32,241 nt of DNA from Candidatus Zhuqueibacterota bacterium. GTDB lineage: Bacteria; Zhuqueibacterota; Zhuqueibacteria; Zhuqueibacterales; Zhuqueibacteraceae. Below, one piece after another: positions 25,701 to 32,241 of the stretch. The position numbers and the translations under genes are program-made. The stretch lies in assembly GCA_022616415.1 (NCBI GenBank), contig JAKEEU010000004.1, forward strand, positions 1 through 32,241, given 5' to 3'. The first letter of the stretch is position 1; every line of letters begins with the position of its first letter. The notes beneath the pieces are model-generated. The model was not told the DNA's origin. It was given only the letters and a program-made list of their open reading frames with translations, and ran no database searches.

Positions 25701-27141
25701 GGCCATCAAAAATGCCGTTAAGTCCGGGTTTGATTTCGTAAACTTCAGCATTCGCTCCATCCGCGATAAAGAGATGCCCTTGCCAGCTATCGTAGGCAAT
25801 GCCTTCAGGGTCCATACTGTTTATCGATCTTGTATCAAAAGATGTCAGGACATCATCTGAAGTGAAATAATTCCCATCGGTCCCAGGATCGATTTCAAAT
25901 ACCTTGTCCTTGTCGTCATCGGTAAAAAAGAGATGGCGATTGCTTGGATTAAAAGCAACGCCGGATGGTTCCTTCGAGAAGGACATTGCTGTAAAAGTGC
26001 CGACCAAACTACCTTGCAAAGTCGATTCAAAAACATTGACACCTTCGAAGATAGACATTTCCGCAACTTCGGAGTCGCTCACCAAAAGCCTGCCGGACGA
26101 GGAAATGTAAGCCATACCCATTGGGTCGGGACTGGGCGGAGACCACTCAGAGGTTTCAATCGCGTTCACCAAGGAAGCTCGCACGTTGGTTGCTTCTAAG
26201 AGGCCAGGCGAAGCCGGCACGGTGAGAGACAACTCGATAATTTGGCCGCGTCCTTGAATGCCGTTCATCCGGCCGCTGTCGGCAATATACAGGCTCATCA
26301 GCGCGGGATCGTCGGTAAGATCGCCGCTGGGCGCAAAGACCATACCCTGGGGATCCCTGAGTGCAAGGGAAGAAAGATCGCGAGTCGCCACCACTTGGCC
26401 CGTTTCAGTGAGTTCATAGAGCGTTTGTTTAGCAGGGCTTAAAACATAAAGATGGTTCGTATTGGGATTAAAGGCAACCCCTCGCGGCTGAACATCCGCC
26501 AAATGGTTGAGGTCAATCTGAAGAATTCTGCCATCTCGGGCCGCCGCGGCGCCGTCAAACTTGAAGCGAGGATTGGGAGTGATGCGAACGATTTGTGGCA
26601 CAGCCGCATCGAGGACAAACAGACGCCCTGTAGGATCGAATGTCATGCCTTGTGGGTTGGTAAGATTAAATTGCCGGGCTTCGAAACGAGTAATGGCTTT
26701 GGCAGAAGGTTGCAAATCGCCGATAGATTTTGCCTGTATCTCAATCAGCTCTTTGGCAGCATGATCAAAAAGAACCAAACGATCGGTCTGAGCATCGAAA
26801 GCCAAGTTCAAAGGGTCAGGAATCGCAGTGGCGACAGTCATTGAGCCGGCCAGGTCTTCAAAGAAAGTGATCATCGCGATCTTGAAATCCGTCTCACCCG
26901 GTTTGTGGGCTTCCGGCAGGAGAAACATGTTGGTTACTGGCGAGAAGGCCAACCCAGCGGGATTGGCGATGCCTAATTTGCCGGTATCGATCACTCGAAC
27001 CAGTCTCAGATAGGCAGAAGGCTCTTGAGCTGAGGCGACTGAACATGTCCCTAATACGAGGAGTAAATTCAAACCTAAAAGTCCCACCCAGGTTATAAAA
27101 TTCTTGTGCCTTTGAGCAGAGGGCAGGATAAACTCTTTCAT
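22759..27141 (-). CDS. Secreted propeller/6x Calx-beta/TIG giant protein with sorting domain
   Basis: This 1460-residue paralogue of the neighbouring protein shares a nearly identical signal peptide and propeller half (residues 1 to about 590). Six Calx-beta domains then occupy about 590-1260; several have the shortened opening TEGNAGTIDAVFTVTLS. A TIG domain lies at about 1260-1345 (FSPTSGPAGTEVTITG). A short linker leads straight to the C-terminal FlgD-like/Por-type module (NVPNPFNPSTTIKY, FDILGKPVRTLV, SSGVFICQL). The DNRLRE-like domain of the paralogue is absent, and the sorting modules are not close copies of each other. GGAAAG lies 6 bp before ATG. It is on the same strand as the beta-helix and exopolysaccharide genes upstream, which suggests a matrix or surface role. 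Confidence 0.92.
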   Translation of the reverse strand: MKEFILPSAQRHKNFITWVGLLGLNLLLVLGTCSVASAQEPSAYLRLVRVIDTGKLGIANPAGLAFSPVTNMFLLPEAHKPGETDFKIAMITFFEDLAGSMTVATAIPDPLNLAFDAQTDRLVLFDHAAKELIEIQAKSIGDLQPSAKAITRFEARQFNLTNPQGMTFDPTGRLFVLDAAVPQIVRITPNPRFKFDGAAAARDGRILQIDLNHLADVQPRGVAFNPNTNHLYVLSPAKQTLYELTETGQVVATRDLSSLALRDPQGMVFAPSGDLTDDPALMSLYIADSGRMNGIQGRGQIIELSLTVPASPGLLEATNVRASLVNAIETSEWSPPSPDPMGMAYISSSGRLLVSDSEVAEMSIFEGVNVFESTLQGSLVGTFTAMSFSKEPSGVAFNPSNRHLFFTDDDKDKVFEIDPGTDGNYFTSDDVLTSFDTRSINSMDPEGIAYDSWQGHLFIADGANAEVYEIKPGLNGIFDGQPPVGDDQLAQFDTTPFDILNPEGIEFNPDNGHLYITGPGQKMVVETTTTGTLISVIDLTSTKAQKISGLAYAPSSVNPAVMNLYVSARGVDNNTDPEENDGRIYEASFPSLSINDISVVEGNAGTVDVVFTVTLQSADRDVVTVDYATADGSATAGRDYVAASGTLTFPRGTTTQTIAVLVNSDALDEPHETFFVNLSNPANTTITDYQGRGTITDDDPSPSISINDVTVTEGHAPQGGGNAVFTVTLSTASGHFVTVDYATSDGTATAGSDYMAASGTVTFSPGATTQTIAVLVNGDALDELNETFFVNLSNPANATIAGDQGQGTIIDDDPSISINDITVTEGNAPQGGVNAVFTVTLFSIGNQVVTVDYATADGTATAGSDYVAAFGTLTFSPGTTTQTIAVVVNSDALDEPNETFFVNLSNPANATIADNQGQGTIIDDDSPPSISINDVTVTEGNAGTIDAVFTVTLSAASGQVVTVDYATSDGTAAAGSDYVAASGTLTFSPGTTTQTIAVAVNGESLDEPNEAFFVNVSNPANATIADNQGQGTIVDDDPSPAISINDVTVTEGNTGTIDAVFTITLSAASGHVVTVDYATADSTAIAGRDYLAASGTLTFSPGTTTQTIAVVVNGEALDEPNETFFVNLSNPANATIADNQGQGTIIDDDSSPSISINDVTVTEGNAGTIDAIFTVTLSVASGHVVTVDYGTADGTATAGSDYMAGAGTVNFAAGTTAQTITVVVNGDELDEPNETFFVNLDNPSNAMIADGEGQGTINDDDWPPPIIASFSPTSGPAGTEVTITGTNFTGAISVNFNETPASTFMVDSPTQIRATVPSVATTGKISVTTSGGTVTSVSDFAVGLPTTIAFNPADETNVPTVFALHANVPNPFNPSTTIKYDLAATSEVTVAIFDILGKPVRTLVSERQPAGRYAIKWDGRDSHGRHVSSGVFICQLRVADHPVKGGTGGFVQSRKMLLLQ
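23365..25375 (-). repeat. Six tandem ~335-bp Calx-beta-coding units
   Basis: Unit boundaries recur near 23666, 24001, 24340, 24681, 25015 and 25350. Long stretches (for example around 23760-23850, 24080-24170 and 24415-24500) are almost identical between units, so recombination within the gene and with the neighbouring paralogue is likely. Confidence 0.85.
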
Positions 27142-27200
27142 TGTTTGCTTTCCAATTCCGAATCGGTGAGTGGATTCACTTTCTTTAAGAAAGAATTTTC
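27142..27200 (-). promoter_or_regulatory. Duplicated leader upstream of second giant gene
   Basis: This is the counterpart of 22706-22758: GGAAAG before ATG, GTGGATTCAC (one change from the palindrome) and a hairpin TTTCTTTAAGAAA. The hairpin could also end the upstream beta-helix transcript. Confidence 0.5.
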
Positions 27201-28889
27201 TTAGCGAAAAGCATTTACTCCAAATTCCATTGGGGGAGAATTGGCCTCAAAAGCTCCCACGTCGGGACCGTTGCCGTCGTAATTGTCATTGAAATTTGGG
27301 AGAATCATTCCGGCATCGAACCCCGGCGTCCCCGGCGCTAAAGCGTATTCACCCGGGCCATTGTCGGCAGCAAAGATCGGCCAAGCTTTAATGCCATGGC
27401 TTTGATGTGGATGGCTCGCGCAATGAGCGTCGAGCTTGCCGTTATATAAGTCATAATCAAAATCATTCTTGCAACTGTTCGTCTTGTCGCGAAAGGCGTC
27501 AAGCCCGTCTTTGTAATTGGTAAAAATATTGTTCCTGGAAATGCCTTCGTGGATTTCACCGCCTGAGCCAATAATGCCGCCATCACAGCCCAAGGGGTAA
27601 ACTCGTCCCTGGGCAGGGCGTGGCTGCAAAACCGTATTGTGAAATACGTAAGTCCGGCCGCTGCCATACCAGACGCCGTTTTTGATTTTTCCGCCGGCTT
27701 TAATAAATCGCCCGCGGCCGTAGAGATCGGAATTAGGCGCAGCGCTTTTGCGGCTGGTGTTGGCAATGTTGCGCCAGATATAGAGCGGTCCGACGGAGGT
27801 GCAAGCTATCGCAATCTTGACAAAGGTTTTGTCAATGTGGTTTCCCCAGATGCGGACGTTCCGGTTGGCGCCTTCGCTTTCAATGCCGTCATCCCAGCAA
27901 TACGAAATGAAATTCCCATAAATGTCCGAATCGCAATTGGGAAAACCCTGAAAACTAAAATTAGAGCCGTACCCCAGCGCATCATTGAAATAGTGTTCAT
28001 CGTCAGAGTAAATTTCATTATAGCGAATGACATGGTTGCCGTTGCTGTTAAAGAAAGCGACGGCCTGTGGACCTCGGGGATGGTAAGTATCGCGTGCTAC
28101 TCTATATTCGGCCCAACTATTGGCATTCGAGCGTGGATGATGCAGCTTATTTCTCTGGACAATAATCCGTTCCACCGCGGAATTGGAACCGGCATACACC
28201 GCGCTGTGGTAATTAGCTCCCCAACCATCTGCTTCGTTCGTTCCCCAACCACTGATGTCGCAGGCTTCGATCACAATGTCATGCACCCCTTGATTGAGGT
28301 TTATGCCGTGTTTCCTGGCGCCTTTCAAAATTAAGCCTCGAATAATGACGTGCGACACATTGGGTTTAACCTCAATGCACGCATCTTCGCGATTGTCGAC
28401 GTCAATCATGGACGAGCTCTCTTCGGCGTGGGTATATAGAACATACCCATTCGAGGTGCCTGATTGATCGATCACGAGGGTTGACTTCGATTCTTCCGGC
28501 AGGTAAATGGTTTTGGCAATGGGGAAATTCTCTTTCCACGTCGAGGCGGTAAAAGCGGCGGCTTTACCGGTTTCTTTCAAACCGAGCTTTATTTCGTAGG
28601 TTGTGCCAGGATCAAGATGGACAATGCTCCCGCGATATTCATGATTGCGTTCATCAAACCAGAGTGGCATGGCCGCCTTCCAAGCCGAGCCGCCGGCGAT
28701 CCGGTATTTGACCTGGCATTCATTGTTTTTAGCGCCCTCTGCCGGACTCCAGTATAACCCCAAGCAATGAAATGTTGGAACAGTTCTTGGCTCATGAGCC
28801 TCTGTGGCCATAATTTGATGATGATCAACCGCAAAGGCTGGAATCAGAAGTAGCAAGCATTTCGACAGGCGTCCGATTCTTTTAACCAT
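27201..28889 (-). CDS. Secreted right-handed beta-helix protein with Fn3-like N-domain
   Basis: This 562-residue exported protein has a basic N-terminus with a hydrophobic stretch (CLLLLIPAFAV), suggesting a signal peptide cut near residue 28. Residues about 35-118 look like a fibronectin type III domain (GLYWSPAEG, YRGSIVHLDPGTTYEIKL). Residues about 165-480 show the short repeating pattern of a pectate-lyase-like parallel beta-helix (HVIIRGLILKGARKHGINL, DIVIEACDISGWG, RIIVQRNKLHH, NVRIWGNHIDK). The C-terminus ends PDVGAFE, common in beta-helix proteins of bacterial surfaces. It may be a polysaccharide lyase or a binding protein; catalytic residues cannot be named. Its place downstream of wbaP- and GT4-type genes suggests action on exopolysaccharide. 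Confidence 0.87.
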   Translation of the reverse strand: MVKRIGRLSKCLLLLIPAFAVDHHQIMATEAHEPRTVPTFHCLGLYWSPAEGAKNNECQVKYRIAGGSAWKAAMPLWFDERNHEYRGSIVHLDPGTTYEIKLGLKETGKAAAFTASTWKENFPIAKTIYLPEESKSTLVIDQSGTSNGYVLYTHAEESSSMIDVDNREDACIEVKPNVSHVIIRGLILKGARKHGINLNQGVHDIVIEACDISGWGTNEADGWGANYHSAVYAGSNSAVERIIVQRNKLHHPRSNANSWAEYRVARDTYHPRGPQAVAFFNSNGNHVIRYNEIYSDDEHYFNDALGYGSNFSFQGFPNCDSDIYGNFISYCWDDGIESEGANRNVRIWGNHIDKTFVKIAIACTSVGPLYIWRNIANTSRKSAAPNSDLYGRGRFIKAGGKIKNGVWYGSGRTYVFHNTVLQPRPAQGRVYPLGCDGGIIGSGGEIHEGISRNNIFTNYKDGLDAFRDKTNSCKNDFDYDLYNGKLDAHCASHPHQSHGIKAWPIFAADNGPGEYALAPGTPGFDAGMILPNFNDNYDGNGPDVGAFEANSPPMEFGVNAFR

Positions 28890-28932
28890 GATGCACGTTT
28901 ATTGGAATACCTTGCTACAATCAAGACGTGAC

Positions 28933-30486
28933 TTAGTATGCCCCCTCATGCCGCAACACCACTTTGAAGGTGCGCGCCAGAATGTATAAATCCATCCACG
29001 GTGACCAGTTTTTTACATAGTAGCTGTCCAGGCGCACGCGTTCGGCGTACGTGGTGTTGTTGCGGCCGGAAATCTGCCAAAGGCCGGTGATGCCAGGCAG
29101 GACCTTGGTGTACAGATCAAAGCTTTCGCCATACTTGCTGATTTCCGCCTGCACAATCGGGCGCGGGCCGACCAAGCTCATTTCGCCAAGCAAAACGTTC
29201 CAGATCTGCGGCAATTCATCCAGACTGGTCAGGCGCAGCCAGCGGCCAATTCTCGTCGTTACGCGAGGATCATTTTGCAGTTTATGGGTTTTTTCCCACT
29301 CTTCACGCAACCGGGGATCGGCGGCTAGAAACTTATCCAGCACTTTGTCGGCATCGGTCACCATCGTTCGGAATTTCCAAGCTTGAAACCGGCGACCTCT
29401 AAATCCTATGCGTTGTTGTCCGTAAATGACCGGACCCGGCGAGCTGATTTTGATAAGCAAGGCGACCAATGCGATGAGCGGCAAGCTCAATAGGCCGCCA
29501 ACGATCACAAGTAAAATATCCATGACGTCCTTGAGCAGGCGCGGCAGTGGCAACAGCAGGTTGATCTTCATGCGAATGCCGTGCAGTCCGCCCCAGTCAT
29601 ATACAGTATTTCCAAGACTGGGAAGCCCGTCCATCTCAGGAACGACAAGCATGTGGGGAAAGTTCTTCACATGCGTTTTGATGAATTGATGCACTTCCGA
29701 GGGCGCGCGTTCCGGCATCGCCACCACGGCCCAAAATATACGGTATTGATTGGCAAGCGCTTGCGCCCTTTCGGGGGGGCCAAGATACACAAAAGGTTCC
29801 GGCACGCGATCGCGCCGGTGCAGTTGCAAGTCATCGATAATCCCAACCGGTTGGAGGCCCAAACGCGGATGCGAGGCGAGATAGCTATAATTTGCCGTCC
29901 CGGCGGCGCCACCGCCAAAAATAACTACCGGCTGGCCCCACCAGCGAAAACGTGAAAAGAGCGATCTGGCAAAAGCTCGCAGGATCGGGACAAAAAAGAG
30001 CGCAAAAAAATAGGCCATGGTCAAGCATACGTTAAGGACTGGCCCGGCGTCATAAACGAAACTCGAGGTGAAAAATCCGATGAAAAGCAAGGTGAGCGCT
30101 GTGCTGATTCGCCGCAATTCGACGATCGGATTCAAGCCGGTGCCCGGATACAGCCCAAGCATCGCGCAAACGGCGCAAAAGGTTCCGGATAATGACGCCA
30201 GCATGAGGGTTAAATCCGGCTCAATATTCGACCAAAGCAAGCCGCTAAAAGCAAGGGCGATTAGGGTGGAACCGGCAAGCGCCAGCAGATCGGCGGCGAT
30301 CAGCGGGGCGCTCGTCAGCAGCACCTGACCAGCGTAACGGCGGCGAGCTCCAAAGCGACCAGTGTCACTCCACGGCGTGACTATGGCAGGAGGCCGTTTG
30401 GTGTCGCTTCTTGGCGCGGCGGTGGCAGGATGAGGGATTGAAACAAATTCATCTAATACATCAATTTCTTGCTCTGGGGCTTGCAT
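28933..30486 (-). CDS. WbaP-type undecaprenyl-phosphate sugar phosphotransferase
   Basis: This inner-membrane enzyme transfers a sugar-1-phosphate (often galactose or glucose) to undecaprenyl phosphate, the first step in building a surface polysaccharide. The 517-residue protein has a variable N-terminus, four membrane segments (about 55-170), a central nucleotide-binding-like domain (VVIFGGGAAG, about 186-300) and the catalytic bacterial sugar transferase domain (about 315-517). The latter begins with a membrane hairpin segment (DVMDILLVIVGGLLSLPL), then SPGPVIYGQQRIGFRGR, WKFRTM, TSLDELPQIWNVL, GEMSLVGPRP and PGITGLWQISGR. It is slightly longer than typical WbaP. AGGGA lies about 6 bp before ATG. 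The GT4 gene lies 101 bp upstream on the same strand. Confidence 0.93.
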   Translation of the reverse strand: MQAPEQEIDVLDEFVSIPHPATAAPRSDTKRPPAIVTPWSDTGRFGARRRYAGQVLLTSAPLIAADLLALAGSTLIALAFSGLLWSNIEPDLTLMLASLSGTFCAVCAMLGLYPGTGLNPIVELRRISTALTLLFIGFFTSSFVYDAGPVLNVCLTMAYFFALFFVPILRAFARSLFSRFRWWGQPVVIFGGGAAGTANYSYLASHPRLGLQPVGIIDDLQLHRRDRVPEPFVYLGPPERAQALANQYRIFWAVVAMPERAPSEVHQFIKTHVKNFPHMLVVPEMDGLPSLGNTVYDWGGLHGIRMKINLLLPLPRLLKDVMDILLVIVGGLLSLPLIALVALLIKISSPGPVIYGQQRIGFRGRRFQAWKFRTMVTDADKVLDKFLAADPRLREEWEKTHKLQNDPRVTTRIGRWLRLTSLDELPQIWNVLLGEMSLVGPRPIVQAEISKYGESFDLYTKVLPGITGLWQISGRNNTTYAERVRLDSYYVKNWSPWMDLYILARTFKVVLRHEGAY

Positions 30487-30587
30487 ATTAGTCCCTGCCC
30501 TTATCTTGTTGCAACAGCGTGATGATTAGCGCTCCAAATCACCAAAGCCATAAAAAACTTGGCTAGTCCTTATTTCTGCAGAAAACG

Positions 30588-31832
30588 TTATTTACTACCA
30601 ACGGCACTGTAATCAGCGCGCCAAACTGAAACTGGATGAGTACCCTTCTCGGCCAGCAATCGCTCATACAATTCTTCTATCTGTTCTACCATCATTTCAA
30701 TGCCAAAGGCTGAGACGACGCGCGCTCTGGCGCGTTCGCCCATTTCTCGCGCCTCGCCCGGATGCTCCAACAACCACGTGATGTTCGCGGCCAATTGTGC
30801 GGGCTCTCGCGGGGGCGATAACATGCCGGTTTTTCCATGCCCAACCAACTCCAGGACGCCGTTTACGTTCGTTGCGGCAACAGGCAAACCCATCGCCATC
30901 GCTTCGGTTAAAGCTCGTCCCAAACCTTCCCAAAGGGAAGACAGGACGAATATGTCCAGCATGCCGAGTATCTCCGGCACATTACCCTGAAAGCCGAGCA
31001 TCTTTATTCTTGGCTCGGCGCCAATTGCCTTCTCCACCTCCGATGCTGCCGGCCCATTGCCCGCCATGATAAATTGAACCTCGGGTTTATATTGCAAGAT
31101 GATTTTGGCTGCTCTCACAAAGTCCAGAGGGGCCTTTTGCGTTGATAAACGGCCGACAGTCCCGATAATCGGGCGGTCCGGATTCAGGCCGAAGCTTCGA
31201 CATAGTTTATTCCGGCTCGCAGAGCGGGTGCAGAAGCGATCCAAGTCAATGCCGCTGTAAATCGTGGTAAATTTTTCCGGCGGGGCAAGATTGTAATGAA
31301 GGGCCTCGCGTTTGCCCGAGTCAGCGACCGTGATCAAGGCGTCGCTGAGAGAAGCTCCATAGCGTTCCAGCAAAACATACAACCATTTTTTGGCGGAAGA
31401 TACACAGTTTTTCCAGACGGATGGGTAAAACGTATGTGCAACCTGCCAACCGAAGGAGTGATAAGTGTGGAGGACCACCGGTATTCCCGCACGCCGCGCC
31501 GCGATGCGCCCCAAAACACCGGCCTTGGCGCAATGGGTGTGGACAATTTGATAGTTTTGTTCCCGGATAAAGTCGGTGATCTGTTGCAACGCCCTAAGAT
31601 CACCTGGCAAGTGAATGGGCCGAAGCAAATTCGGAAAAATAAACAAGGCATCGGAACATTTGCGAGCCCGCGCTTCCCAATCGGTATACCCATTTGGGGG
31701 GGCCGGCTTGCCGGCGGCCAAGTGGACTTCGTAGCGCTCGCGAGAAAGCCGCTGAACAGTGAGCAGGGTGTTATCCAGCGCACCTCCATAGCCGAAGTGG
31801 GTAATGAGATGCAATACCTTGATGCGTTCCAT
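30588..31832 (-). CDS. Glycosyltransferase family 4 (GT-B fold)
   Basis: This 414-residue retaining glycosyltransferase probably adds a sugar to a lipid-linked exopolysaccharide intermediate. The N-terminal domain has the glycine loop HFGYGGALDN. The C-terminal domain has VGRLSTQKAPLDFVRAA, FIMAGNGP, the donor-binding E-x7-E in SLWEGLGRALTEAMAMGLPV, and TNVNGVLELV. The start is ATG at 31832 with GGAAGGAAGG a few bases upstream; the open frame extends to 31865 without support. It is the first gene of the minus-strand exopolysaccharide block in this window. The sugar specificity cannot be read from sequence. Confidence 0.92.
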   Translation of the reverse strand: MERIKVLHLITHFGYGGALDNTLLTVQRLSRERYEVHLAAGKPAPPNGYTDWEARARKCSDALFIFPNLLRPIHLPGDLRALQQITDFIREQNYQIVHTHCAKAGVLGRIAARRAGIPVVLHTYHSFGWQVAHTFYPSVWKNCVSSAKKWLYVLLERYGASLSDALITVADSGKREALHYNLAPPEKFTTIYSGIDLDRFCTRSASRNKLCRSFGLNPDRPIIGTVGRLSTQKAPLDFVRAAKIILQYKPEVQFIMAGNGPAASEVEKAIGAEPRIKMLGFQGNVPEILGMLDIFVLSSLWEGLGRALTEAMAMGLPVAATNVNGVLELVGHGKTGMLSPPREPAQLAANITWLLEHPGEAREMGERARARVVSAFGIEMMVEQIEELYERLLAEKGTHPVSVWRADYSAVGSK

Positions 31833-32241
31833 ATTACCTTCCTTCCTAACGCTGGGTATGGACAAACGCGGAAGCCGGAGCTTCGCGTTACTGCCGCAAC
31901 CCTACGGGCGTAGCCAAACAGAAAAAATCTTTTCTGAAAGAACCTACGGCCGTAGGCGAAGATTTAACTTTAAAGAGACTATGCGGATTTTCAGACAAGC
32001 AGAAAACCGCAGCCCTTCGGGCGGCCCAACGGATAGATTAAGACCAACGGATGAAAAACAAAAAGCTTTATCCGTTGGACTTAATCTATCCGTTGGCGGT
32101 TAAAAAACTCAGAATTTTTTTCTGAGTTTCGGTAAACAAAGGCCTACGCCAGATTTTCAAACAAGTTGAAAACTGGAGCCCTTCGGGCAGCCATCAAAAA
32201 CAAAATTTTCCCAACGGATAGATGAACCCAACGGATAAGGC
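31833..32241. repeat. Non-coding right end with nested hairpins and a composite repeat
   Basis: I see no gene here. It contains a 14-bp perfect palindrome (CCTACGGCCGTAGG, about 31943-31956), AACTTTAAAGAGAC at 31966-31979, and a 27-bp-arm hairpin at 32026-32052/32070-32096 made of CCAACGGAT units. A 10-bp-arm hairpin lies at 32105-32114/32120-32129. A composite direct repeat occurs twice, at 31986-32052 and 32152-32237: a GATTTTCA hairpin, then AGCCCTTCGGGC, then paired CCAACGGAT units. The second copy's hairpin partner probably lies beyond the window. Confidence 0.7.

Noticed and set aside
31833..32241. Plus-strand open frame 31804-32103
   Set aside because: It overlaps the start of the GT4 gene and runs through hairpin repeats, with no ribosome site or protein-like composition.

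Overview
The window looks like a chromosomal contig piece from an uncultivated Gram-negative bacterium of the FCB group, perhaps a Calditrichota/KSB1-like lineage. This is an inference. It rests on two giant secreted beta proteins ending in FlgD-like/Por-type sorting domains ('NPFN' start, 'LGxxVRxLV' core, 'SGIYF'), a WbaP-type exopolysaccharide initiator, PAS/GAF-rich histidine kinases, and intergenic spaces full of short low-complexity hairpins. No rRNA or tRNA gene was seen.

Positions 18-8549 (+) form a signalling block: a PAS-GAF3 histidine kinase, a single-domain receiver, a 1271-residue AAA-GAF3-kinase-receiver hybrid, a hairpin terminator, and an NtrC-type sigma-54 activator. The first three are tightly spaced and probably co-transcribed. 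The NtrC protein is a plausible output.

Positions 8835-15072 (+) form an accessory cluster: a radical SAM/SPASM-like enzyme, a metallophosphoesterase-fold protein with a damaged metal site, a half-length PiT phosphate permease, a clear arsenite methyltransferase ArsM (all three catalytic Cys visible, long Cys-tailed C-terminus), an AhpD-like CxxC protein, an FAD oxidoreductase and a small unknown protein. ArsM plus the AhpD-like partner recalls arsenosugar/organoarsenical loci, but the radical SAM protein does not look like ArsS, so the pathway may be a variant. Three gaps in this cluster are filled with hairpins whose arms are tandem 8-bp units.

Positions 15127-17461 (-) hold a lipoprotein of the SAM hydrolase (DUF62) family and ornithine aminotransferase rocD. 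Beyond rocD lies a 32-codon remnant of an ornithine cyclodeaminase-family gene joined directly to a truncated CRISPR-like repeat. Two relic-like arrays follow: 30-bp repeats at 17648-18200, then 37-bp repeats at 18235-18425. Their 'spacers' are near-duplicates of each other. No cas gene is present.

Positions 18488-31832 (-) form a surface/exopolysaccharide block, read right to left: a GT4 glycosyltransferase, a WbaP-like phosphoglycosyltransferase, a secreted beta-helix protein, and two tandem paralogous giants (beta-propeller, Calx-beta array, TIG, C-terminal sorting domain) that differ in Calx-beta number and in one extra domain. The right edge (31833-32241) is non-coding and rich in hairpins built on a CCAACGGAT motif. 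The same motif forms the hairpins at 7042-7076 and 11491-11556.
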